Shown here: positions 17,188-23,277 of the stretch, piece after piece
Position numbering within the stretch: position 1 is the stretch's first letter
Layout: each line of letters opens with the position of its first letter
Source: Syntrophobacterales bacterium
GTDB taxonomy: Bacteria; Desulfobacterota; Desulfobaccia; Desulfobaccales; 0-14-0-80-60-11
Direction of reading: 5' to 3'
DNA length: 34,696 nt
Assembly: GCA_023229795.1 (NCBI GenBank)
Contig: JALNYP010000039.1
Span: 1-34,696 of the forward strand
Made by a program: the position numbers and the translations under genes
Notes under the pieces: model-generated
Database searches by the model: none
What the model was told of the DNA's origin: nothing
The model's input: only the letters and a program-made list of their open reading frames with translations

Positions 17188-18126
17188 ATGGAATCAGCGA
17201 TCTCGGCCCAGGGCATCGACAAGGCCTTCCGCGGCGGGTTCTTCGGGCCGGCCAAGGAGGTCCTGCGCCGGGTGGACCTTGAGGTCGCGCCAGGGGCCAT
17301 CTTTGGCATTTTGGGCCCCAACGGGGCGGGCAAGACCACCCTCATTTCGATCCTGGCCACCCTGCTAAGGCCGGATGCCGGCACGGCGCAGGTCTTGGGT
17401 CTGGATATCGTCCGGGACGCGGCTCGTCTCAAAGAACGCATCAACCTGGCGGCCAGCGGCGCCCATTTCCTCTGGTGCCTGACGGTCGAGGACAACCTCC
17501 GGTTCTACGGGCACCTCTACGGCCTGGGCGGGCCCGCCTTGACGGCCCGGGTGGCCGAGCTGCTCGACTCCTTCGGGCTCGCCGAGCACCGGCGGGTCAC
17601 CTTCGAACGCCTCTCCACCGGCCTCAAGCAGCGCCTCAGCCTGGCCAAGGCCCTGATCAACCAACCGGAATTGCTCTTCCTGGACGAGCCCACTTCGGGC
17701 CTGGACCAGGACATGGCGCACCATCTCCGGAAGGAGATCCTGCGGCTCAACCGCGACACCGGGGTCACCATTCTGTTGACCACTCACAACCTCAGGGAAG
17801 CCGAGACGCTCTGCACCGAAGTGGCCTTCCTGAAAGAAGGCCGGCTGGTGAGCGAAGGCCGCATCCCGGAGTTGCAGCAGCGCCTGGGGCTGGGAGACCA
17901 TCTGAGCCTGATCTTCGCGGCTTCTCCCCCGCCCCTGGATTATGGACGCCTGCCCGGGGTGCTGAGGTATCGGCTGGAGGACTCCCGGGTGGACCTGGTG
18001 CTGGACCGGGTGGAGGAAAGGCTGCCGGACATCCTGGCTGCCGTCCAACAAACGGGGCAGAAACCGGCGCGGGTCAAAGTCAAACCCGTGGACCTGGAAG
18101 AAATCTACCGTGAGATTACGCACTAA
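17188..18126 (+). CDS. ABC exporter ATP-binding protein
   Basis: This ABC-type ATPase of about 312 residues would power an ABC-2 exporter with the next gene. It has Walker A GPNGAGKT (43-50), signature LSTGLKQRLSLAKAL, Walker B LLFLDEPTSGLD and switch His in LLTTHN. The C-terminal extension is of the DrrA/CcmA kind. I took the ATG at 17188; a TTG at 17173 would add five residues, and neither has a strong ribosome site. The substrate cannot be read from the sequence. Drug, lipid or polysaccharide export are all possible for this family. Confidence 0.93.
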   Translation: MESAISAQGIDKAFRGGFFGPAKEVLRRVDLEVAPGAIFGILGPNGAGKTTLISILATLLRPDAGTAQVLGLDIVRDAARLKERINLAASGAHFLWCLTVEDNLRFYGHLYGLGGPALTARVAELLDSFGLAEHRRVTFERLSTGLKQRLSLAKALINQPELLFLDEPTSGLDQDMAHHLRKEILRLNRDTGVTILLTTHNLREAETLCTEVAFLKEGRLVSEGRIPELQQRLGLGDHLSLIFAASPPPLDYGRLPGVLRYRLEDSRVDLVLDRVEERLPDILAAVQQTGQKPARVKVKPVDLEEIYREITH

Positions 18127-18904
18127 TATCTATAAAGTCTGGGCTTTTAGCGTCCGCAGCTCCCTGGTGACCCGGCGCAACGTCTTCGCGATCTTCGAGA
18201 TGCTGTTCTGGCCCCTTATCGGCATCTTTTCCGTGGGGCTCTTAACCCGGTTCCTGCACCTGGAGGCAGAGACGGTGTCCTTCATTCTCATCGGCGCGGT
18301 GACCATGAACACCATCCAGATCGCCCAGTTGGACCTGTCGTACGCCCTGCTTTATTCCGTCTGGTCCAAGAGCCTGAAACACGAATTCATCGCGCCGGTC
18401 AGCCTGGTCCACGTCCTCATCGGCTCCGGCCTGGTAGGCCTGATCCGGGGTCTGCTGGTCTTCGGGCTCATGGGATTTTTGAGCGTCTATTTCTTTGACA
18501 TGGACCTCAGCCGTCCGGGCCTGGCGGGCCTGATCTGCTTCCTGCTGGGGATGTTTTTGAACGCCGCCATCATCGGGGCCCTGGTCGTGGCCCTGGTGCT
18601 GCGCTTCGGCCAGCGGGCCGAAGCGGCGGCCTGGGCCTTTTCCTACCTGATGCTGCTGCTCTGCGGCCTCTACTATCCCATCAGCGTGCTGCCGGAGAGC
18701 ATCCAGGTCCTGGCGCAATTTATTCCTTTGACCTATTTTCTGGATTATTTCCGGCACTTTTACGGCTTCCCGGCGGCCTGTCCGCACCCCCTGCTTTACG
18801 GCTTCTCCCAGACTATGTTATATCTCATCTTAAGCTACGGCTTGGTCTCCCTGACGCTGCGCTCCGCCTACCGGCGGGGCACCCTGCTGCGGCTGTCGGA
18901 TTAA
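18110..18904 (+). CDS. ABC-2 type exporter permease
   Basis: This 264-residue integral membrane protein has about six hydrophobic helices and is of the ABC-2 (DrrB/NodJ-like) family. It shows the typical N-terminal cytosolic helix and late LCGLYYPISVLPESIQVLAQFIPLTYFLDYFR-type block, described here by its key features: a Tyr-Tyr-Pro turn, then Pro-Leu-Thr-Tyr. The GTG start lies 17 bases inside the end of the ATPase gene, implying translational coupling and an obligate pair. Confidence 0.92.
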   Translation: MRLRTNIYKVWAFSVRSSLVTRRNVFAIFEMLFWPLIGIFSVGLLTRFLHLEAETVSFILIGAVTMNTIQIAQLDLSYALLYSVWSKSLKHEFIAPVSLVHVLIGSGLVGLIRGLLVFGLMGFLSVYFFDMDLSRPGLAGLICFLLGMFLNAAIIGALVVALVLRFGQRAEAAAWAFSYLMLLLCGLYYPISVLPESIQVLAQFIPLTYFLDYFRHFYGFPAACPHPLLYGFSQTMLYLILSYGLVSLTLRSAYRRGTLLRLSD

Positions 18905-18913
18905 CTGCCGGCT

Positions 18914-18938
18914 GGTGGGGCGGGCCTCTGTGCCCGCC
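18914..18938 (+). repeat. Dispersed palindrome (GGCGGGC type)
   Basis: GGTGGG borders arms GGCGGGC and GCCCGCC (18919-18925, 18932-18938) around a six-base loop. It is the first of three in the permease-murI gap. Confidence 0.7.
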
Positions 18939-18953
18939 GTAAACTTATGGAAT

Positions 18954-18974
18954 GGTGCGAAGTGCGCCCCCTAC
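18954..18974 (-). repeat. Degenerate dispersed palindrome
   Basis: GGTGCGAAGTGCGCCCCCTAC is a mutated, inverted copy of the 17-base GGTGCGCA palindrome with its CCCTAC border. Confidence 0.6.
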
Positions 18975-18993
18975 GGCAACTGGTGGCCGGGAA

Positions 18994-19019
18994 GGGCGGA
19001 CACGCAGGTCCGCCCCTAC
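18994..19019 (-). repeat. Dispersed palindrome, inverted orientation
   Basis: Arms GGGCGGAC and GTCCGCCC (18994-19001, 19008-19015) surround a six-base loop and are followed by CTAC. It faces the copy at 18914. Confidence 0.75.
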
Positions 19020-19045
19020 AGAAGAGCCCGGATGTTTTGTCATTT

Positions 19046-19080
19046 AACCCAAAACCTAAAACCCAAAACCCAGAACCGGA
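19046..19080 (+). repeat. Heptamer tandem repeat before murI
   Basis: Five seven-base units run in tandem: AACCCAA, AACCTAA, AACCCAA, AACCCAG, AACCGGA. They end six bases before the murI ATG, where a ribosome site would normally sit. Confidence 0.8.
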
Positions 19081-19086
19081 TTTAAA

Positions 19087-19887
19087 ATGATCGGCGTCTT
19101 TGATTCAGGCTTCGGCGGGCTGGTGGTCTTGCGGGAATTCTTGAAGGTCCTGCCGGAGTACGACTACCTCTACCTGGGCGACAACGCCCGCATCCCCTAC
19201 GGCACCCGGTCCGACCGGGTGGTGATCCGCTTTACCGAGCAGGCGGTGGACTATCTCTTCCGCCAGGGCTGCCGCCTCATTGTCCTGGCCTGCCATACCG
19301 CCTCGGCCCGGGCCTTGCGGCGCATCCAGCAGGTCTTTCTGCCGGCCCGCTACCCCGACCTCCGGGTCCTGGGGGTGCTGATCCCCACCGTGGAAGAGGC
19401 CGTGGCCCGGACCCGGTTAAAGCGCATCGGGGTCATCGCCACCGAGGGCACCGTCACCTCCCAATCCTTCGAGCTGGAGTTGAAGAAACTCGACCCCGAA
19501 GTGGAGGTCATCCAGCAGGCCTGCCCGCTGTTGGTGCCCATCATCGAGAGCGGCGAACAGGACTGGGAAGGCACCACCCTGATCCTGCGCCGTTATCTGG
19601 CCCCCTTCATGGGCCGGGTGGACACCCTGATCCTGGGCTGCACCCACTATTCCATCCTGAAAGAGCAGATTCGGGCCATCGTCGGCACCGGCCACGACCT
19701 GATCTGTTCCGGCCAGGTCACCGCGGCCAAGCTGGTGGATTACCTGGCGCGCCATCCTGAGATGGAAGCCCGCCTAAGCCGGGGCCGCACCCGCCGTTAC
19801 CTCACCACCGACCTCACCCCCCGCTTTCAGCAGTTGGCCAGCCTGTTCATGGGCCACCCCTTAAGCTCCGAAGTGGTGGAGCTGTGA
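19087..19887 (+). CDS. murI: Glutamate racemase
   Basis: This cytosolic enzyme makes D-glutamate for peptidoglycan from L-glutamate (266 residues, normal length). The N-terminus IGVFDSGFGG, the substrate loop LYLGDNARIPYG, and the two catalytic cysteines, Cys69 in LACHTASA and Cys185 in LGCTHYSIL, are all intact. No Shine-Dalgarno sequence is seen; a heptamer repeat occupies that position. No other cell-wall genes adjoin it, and it appears to be transcribed alone. Confidence 0.97.
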   Translation: MIGVFDSGFGGLVVLREFLKVLPEYDYLYLGDNARIPYGTRSDRVVIRFTEQAVDYLFRQGCRLIVLACHTASARALRRIQQVFLPARYPDLRVLGVLIPTVEEAVARTRLKRIGVIATEGTVTSQSFELELKKLDPEVEVIQQACPLLVPIIESGEQDWEGTTLILRRYLAPFMGRVDTLILGCTHYSILKEQIRAIVGTGHDLICSGQVTAAKLVDYLARHPEMEARLSRGRTRRYLTTDLTPRFQQLASLFMGHPLSSEVVEL

Positions 19888-19890
19888 AGC

Positions 19891-19907
19891 AGTGGTCAGT
19901 GGCCAGT
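19891..19907 (-). repeat. Heptamer tandem repeat (CTGACCA type, inverted)
   Basis: AGTGGTC, AGTGGCC and AGT follow the murI stop codon. Read on the minus strand they are CTGGCCA, CTGACCA, the same unit as at 20104 and 23256. Confidence 0.65.
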
Positions 19908-19920
19908 CTAAAAAACTGCC

Positions 19921-19941
19921 GTAGGGTGCGTTCCACGCACC
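19921..19941 (+). repeat. Dispersed GTAGGG palindrome (GGTGCGT type)
   Basis: GTAGGG runs into GGTGCGT-TCC-ACGCACC (19925-19941), a seven-base stem with a three-base loop. The flanking heptamers at 19891 and 20104 are in opposite orientation, so the gap between murI and the next gene is bracketed by imperfect inverted repeats. Confidence 0.75.
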
Positions 19942-20103
19942 ATTAAGCTGGTTGGCCCCTAAGACGCCCGGCAAAAAATCGCTTCATTTCCCCCTCGCCG
20001 CGTTTTTCCGGCAATGTAGCCCCGGCTACAGCGCCTGCCTCCGTCAATGGTTATCATGAAGCCATCAAACTGGCGCTTACGGCGCCCATCTTTTAACCGA
20101 CTG

Positions 20104-20124
20104 CTGACCACTGGCAACTGACCA
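20104..20124 (+). repeat. Heptamer tandem repeat (CTGACCA type)
   Basis: CTGACCA, CTGGCAA and CTGACCA lie in tandem, 19 bases before the next start codon. Confidence 0.7.
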
Positions 20125-20143
20125 CTACCTTAAGGAGGCCCCC

Positions 20144-20794
20144 ATGCTCTTGGTAATCAACGGCAGCCCCAAGCCGCACGGCAACTTGCAGCGCATGTTA
20201 GAAAAGATCGCCCAAGACAGCGGCCAGGGCTATGAGCTGGTCAACCTGGCCAAGCTCAAGATCAGCCCCTGCCTGGGTTGTGTCAAATGCGCCGAAAAAC
20301 AGCGCTGCATTCAACCCGATGACATGGCCCCCCTGTACGACAAGATCGAGGCCGCGGATGCCCTGATTGTGGGCGGCGTCATCTATTTCGGCCACCCCAA
20401 CGCCTTTACCCACACCTTCCTGGAACGTCTGTTTCCCCTGCGCCACCTCCATCCCTCCACCATCGGCAAGCTGGCGGCCGCGGTGTGCGTGGGCGGCGAC
20501 GAAGCCGAGGCCGGGGTCCGGGAAATCTCTTATCACCTCAGCAGCTACTTCAACTATAATGTGGTGGGGTCGGTATTTTTCAACAGCGCTACGCCGCCCT
20601 GCTTCATCTGCGGCTACGGCACCACTTGCCAGTACGGGGGCCCGGCCCGGTGGATGACGCCGGATGAGTTTGCCAATTTTACCGAGATCACCCCGGAGAT
20701 GTCCCAGAAGTTTGAAGACCATCCGGAGGTGGTGAAGGCCTGCGAGACGCTTTCCCAAGGCTTGCGGGAAGCCATCGCCAACTTGGCGCGCTGA
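20144..20794 (+). CDS. Iron-sulfur flavoprotein (flavodoxin-like, Isf type)
   Basis: This 216-residue FMN flavodoxin-fold protein begins LLVINGSPKPHGN, the phosphate-binding loop of NADPH-dependent FMN reductases. Cys43, Cys46, Cys49 and Cys55 give the compact C-x2-C-x2-C-x5-C motif that in Isf proteins of anaerobes holds a [4Fe-4S] cluster. Such proteins move electrons from ferredoxin and may detoxify O2 or peroxide. The dimer-forming GGVIYFGHPNAFTHTFLER segment is also typical. A strong AAGGAGG precedes the ATG. A Crp/Fnr-type gene follows 88 bases later. The exact electron partners cannot be read from the sequence. Confidence 0.9.
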   Translation: MLLVINGSPKPHGNLQRMLEKIAQDSGQGYELVNLAKLKISPCLGCVKCAEKQRCIQPDDMAPLYDKIEAADALIVGGVIYFGHPNAFTHTFLERLFPLRHLHPSTIGKLAAAVCVGGDEAEAGVREISYHLSSYFNYNVVGSVFFNSATPPCFICGYGTTCQYGGPARWMTPDEFANFTEITPEMSQKFEDHPEVVKACETLSQGLREAIANLAR

Positions 20795-20882
20795 TGGTTG
20801 GTAGGGGACGTTGCCGGTCTTGGATCGGTGTAAGCTTCGCCTGAGGTGAAAGAAAAACCGGCAGGACGAAGGAAGGATCGCC

Positions 20883-21593
20883 ATGGGATGCCTCTGTAAC
20901 GAACTGGCCGGGCCCGGGGTCGAAGTCAGTCCCACCTGCATCGGGAATCTCTGGGTCTTTGAGAACCTCCAGCCCGCCGAGATGGCGGCGCTGGCCCAGG
21001 CGGCCCGGCGGAAACCCTATAAGAAAGGCCAGGAGGTCTTTGCCCAGGGGGACCCGGCCAACCAGATGTTCCTGATCAAGGCCGGGCGGGTGAAGCTGAG
21101 CAAGATCACCGCCGAAGGCAACGAAATTACCCTGGACATCCGCAAGGCCGGAGACTTCCTGGGGGAGAGCATGCTCATCGAAGAGGCCGATTATCCCCTG
21201 ACCGCGCTCTGCCTGGCAGAAACCCTGATCTGCGGTTTCACCCGGGCCGGCTTTGAAAAGCTCGTCCTGGAACATCCCCAAATCGGCCTTACCGTCATCA
21301 AGAATTTGAGCAAGCGCATCAATTGGCTGACTGAGCGGGTGGGCAGCCTCTCCCTCACCAATCTGGAAGAGCGGCTTTACCAGGTCCTGACCCAGGTGGC
21401 CCGGGAACACGGCACCGAAAGCCCTAAGGGTTTCAGCATCCAGTTTCCCCTCACTCACGAGGAACTTGGTTTTTTGGTGGGAGCCCACCGGGTCAGCATC
21501 ACCCGGGCCATGAAGGCGCTCAAGGAGTCGGGCCGCCTCCTGCAGGAGGGCAAAACTCTCATCCTATCGCCGGCGCCGGCCGATTATTCGTGA
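20883..21593 (+). CDS. Crp/Fnr-family transcription regulator with FNR-like cysteines
   Basis: This 236-residue regulator has an N-terminal cyclic-nucleotide-binding fold (about 25-140) and a C-terminal winged helix (about 160-230) with recognition helix HRVSITRAMKALKESG. Cysteines lie at 3, 5 and 19, and Cys117 in ETLICGF falls where E. coli FNR has the cluster ligand Cys122. A sensory [4Fe-4S] cluster is therefore possible, although the N-terminal spacing differs from FNR. It is not an obvious CooA. The start has AAGGA upstream. Its stop overlaps the convergent next gene by 10 bases. Following an iron-sulfur flavoprotein suggests a redox-linked role, which is inference. Confidence 0.9.
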   Translation: MGCLCNELAGPGVEVSPTCIGNLWVFENLQPAEMAALAQAARRKPYKKGQEVFAQGDPANQMFLIKAGRVKLSKITAEGNEITLDIRKAGDFLGESMLIEEADYPLTALCLAETLICGFTRAGFEKLVLEHPQIGLTVIKNLSKRINWLTERVGSLSLTNLEERLYQVLTQVAREHGTESPKGFSIQFPLTHEELGFLVGAHRVSITRAMKALKESGRLLQEGKTLILSPAPADYS

Positions 21594-22474
21594 TAGATGG
21601 GGATGGCGAGCCACTTGGGGTCCGCCAGGACCACCGAGGTCTCGGTCTGGCGGGGGGAGATGTTCCAGTAGGTGGTGAGCAGGCGGTCCTTGTCCTTTTG
21701 ACAGACCAGCTTGAAACCGTGTTCCTCATAAAAGCGGATGGCCCACCAGGCCGCGGCCCAGGTGCCTACCAGGACCGGCCCCGGCATCTCTTTAAGGAGA
21801 TGGGCCAGCAGGCGGGAACCCACCCCCTGGCGTTGAAACTCCGGGTCCACATAGGCGTGGCGGATGAGGGTCACGTCCAAGACGTCCTGGCGTCCCATGA
21901 CGCCCACCGGCCGGCCCTCGCTTTCGTAAACCCAGAAATTGACCCCCGCCGTGATCTCGGCCCGCAGTTCCTCTTCGGGCATGTAGGGCTCTTGCCAGCA
22001 GTCCGCCGGAATCACCCCGTTATAGGCCTGGGCAGCCTGGTTAATGATGCTCAGGGCCTGGTCAATCTCGTCCTGCCGTAACGGCCGGATCTGGGGAGAG
22101 GCGGTCTGAGACTCCCCGGAGGCCTCGGGTGATTGGGCCTCAACCGTCGGCTCCGCCGGCTGGAGCGGCGGCGGATATTGATCGAGCTGCTGCCGTTGCC
22201 CGCACTTGGGGCAGAAGGCAAATTCCTGGCCCGTCTTATGCCCGCAATACTGGCAGGCGACTTCCGGGCCCGCCGGCAGAGCCGCATCCGCAGCCGGTTC
22301 CGGCGGATAGGTAAAGGGATTTTGATACTGCCGGCTCAGCTCGGAGCTGGCTTCGCGCACCTTGGCGACGATGCGCCCCAGCTTGGCTGCATACTCCGGC
22401 AACCTTTCCGGTCCGAAGAGGATGAAGGCTATTACCGCGAGGACAAGGAGTTCCTCGAAACCGATTCCGAACAC
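21584..22474 (-). CDS. Tat-type anchor, zinc ribbon and GNAT acetyltransferase fusion protein
   Basis: This 296-residue protein joins three modules. Residues 1-45 are a TatA/TatB-like anchor: a short hydrophobic helix, the FGPERLPE hinge and an amphipathic helix. Residues 74-91 are a zinc ribbon, Cys74-x2-Cys77 and Cys88-x2-Cys91. After a Pro/Glu-rich linker, residues 129-260 are a GNAT N-acetyltransferase domain with the acetyl-CoA motif QRQGVG (214-219). The GTG at 22474 was chosen because it gives the normal Tat start (FGIGFEEL) with a GAGGG ribosome site. An ATG at 22525 would overlap the upstream gene. The start lies 14 bases after the tatA-like stop, so the two are co-transcribed. The membrane-tethered acetyltransferase reading is inference; the target is unknown. 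Confidence 0.85.
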   Translation of the reverse strand: MFGIGFEELLVLAVIAFILFGPERLPEYAAKLGRIVAKVREASSELSRQYQNPFTYPPEPAADAALPAGPEVACQYCGHKTGQEFAFCPKCGQRQQLDQYPPPLQPAEPTVEAQSPEASGESQTASPQIRPLRQDEIDQALSIINQAAQAYNGVIPADCWQEPYMPEEELRAEITAGVNFWVYESEGRPVGVMGRQDVLDVTLIRHAYVDPEFQRQGVGSRLLAHLLKEMPGPVLVGTWAAAWWAIRFYEEHGFKLVCQKDKDRLLTTYWNISPRQTETSVVLADPKWLAIPIYHE

Positions 22475-22488
22475 CTGGGAGCCCTCGA

Positions 22489-22767
22489 TCAGGCCTTGGT
22501 GATGCGCTGACCGCAATGGGGACAAAAGGTCGCGTCACCGGTGTATTCTTTATGGCATTGAGGGCAGGTTAAAGCTTGCGGTGCAGTGGTGGCGCCGGGC
22601 GGTATCTCGACCCGGGGAGCGACGCTGTCCGGATCTTCGTGAGCCTTCTTAAAGCTCCGGATCGCCTTGCCGATACTATCTCCCAGTTCGGGCAGCCGCC
22701 GGGGTCCGAACAGCAGCAGCGCGATGACCAGGATGATGATCAGGGTGGTGATGTTGTAGCCAAACAT
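22489..22767 (-). CDS. TatA-like anchor with C-terminal zinc ribbon
   Basis: This 92-residue protein starts with a TatA/TatE-like membrane helix (about 5-20) and hinge FGPRRLPELG, then an amphipathic helix to about 45. It finishes with a zinc ribbon, Cys68-x2-Cys71 and Cys82-x2-Cys85. Normal TatA tails are acidic and unstructured, so a zinc ribbon there is unusual. I took the ATG at 22767, with AGGGG six bases upstream; a longer start would add an unlikely basic leader. It precedes the anchor/zinc-ribbon/GNAT gene. No tatC is in the window, so whether it forms translocation pores is uncertain. Confidence 0.85.
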   Translation of the reverse strand: MFGYNITTLIIILVIALLLFGPRRLPELGDSIGKAIRSFKKAHEDPDSVAPRVEIPPGATTAPQALTCPQCHKEYTGDATFCPHCGQRITKA

Positions 22768-22846
22768 ATTATGCCCCTGTTTATGTAGGTTTAAGCATAA
22801 TATAAGGAAAAAAAACCGCCGCCGCAAGGGGCCGGGCCAGGGAGCA

Positions 22847-22867
22847 GGGATTAGGGGTTAGGGATTA
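22847..22867 (+). repeat. Heptamer tandem repeat (GGGATTA type)
   Basis: Three units, GGGATTA, GGGGTTA and GGGATTA, run in tandem. Confidence 0.7.
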
Positions 22868-22897
22868 GGAAACAAAGGTTTGAAGTTTTTTCTCAGT

Positions 22898-22922
22898 GGT
22901 TCCCAAGCCTGGCTTGGGAACC
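22898..22922. repeat. 12-bp perfect palindrome
   Basis: GGTTCCCAAGCC and GGCTTGGGAACC flank a single T. It forms a very stable hairpin without a T-run and is not followed by a gene end. Confidence 0.75.
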
Positions 22923-23010
22923 AGGGTGGCCTCCAAACTTGCCCTGTCAAAGCAAGCCGCGAGATGAGCAGGACTGATGGGTTTTTGGAAAAATAGCCAG
23001 TTGACTATCT

Positions 23011-23082
23011 TGTCATTCTGAGCGCAGCGAAGAGTCTTGCATTTTCAACACGTTGAGATCCTTCACTTCGTTCAGGATGACA
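23011..23082. repeat. Long imperfect inverted repeat (TGTCATTCTGAGCG type)
   Basis: The left arm, about 23011-23037, begins TGTCATTCTGAGCG. The right arm, 23055-23082, ends GTTCAGGATGACA. Together they pair over about 27 bases. This sequence type is known to recur in many bacterial genomes and may be a non-autonomous mobile repeat. Confidence 0.75.
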
Positions 23083-23255
23083 AAAAACCGGGATTTCCAC
23101 AGCAGGTCGGCGGCTTGAAAACCAGGAATTGGCAATTTCCGGGAAATTCTCCAGGGGCTATCCTGATTTTAAAGGGACTTTTGACTTCTCTCGGGAAATG
23201 GCATAATTATTAATCGCTAAAACTTGATACCTGCGAAGGGAACAAATATTTTTTC

Positions 23256-23276
23256 CTGACCACTGACCACTGCTTT
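23256..23276 (+). repeat. Heptamer tandem repeat before rarA
   Basis: CTGACCA, CTGACCA and CTGCTTT run directly up to the rarA start codon and occupy the place of a ribosome site. Confidence 0.7.
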
Positions 23277-23277
23277 T

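Larger units (their letters stand above)
22768..23277. other. Gene-free region packed with repeats
   Basis: About 510 bases between the tatA-like gene and rarA have no credible open frame. They hold heptamer repeats at both ends (22847, 23256), a 12-bp palindrome (22898-22922) and a long imperfect inverted repeat (23011-23082). An AT-rich patch near 23196-23220 could be a rarA promoter, but I see no good -35/-10 pair. Confidence 0.55.

Noticed and set aside
20883..21593. CooA, the CO-sensing regulator expected near cooS
   Set aside because: It is about 19 kb from cooS, and apart from the general Crp fold I see no CooA-specific features.
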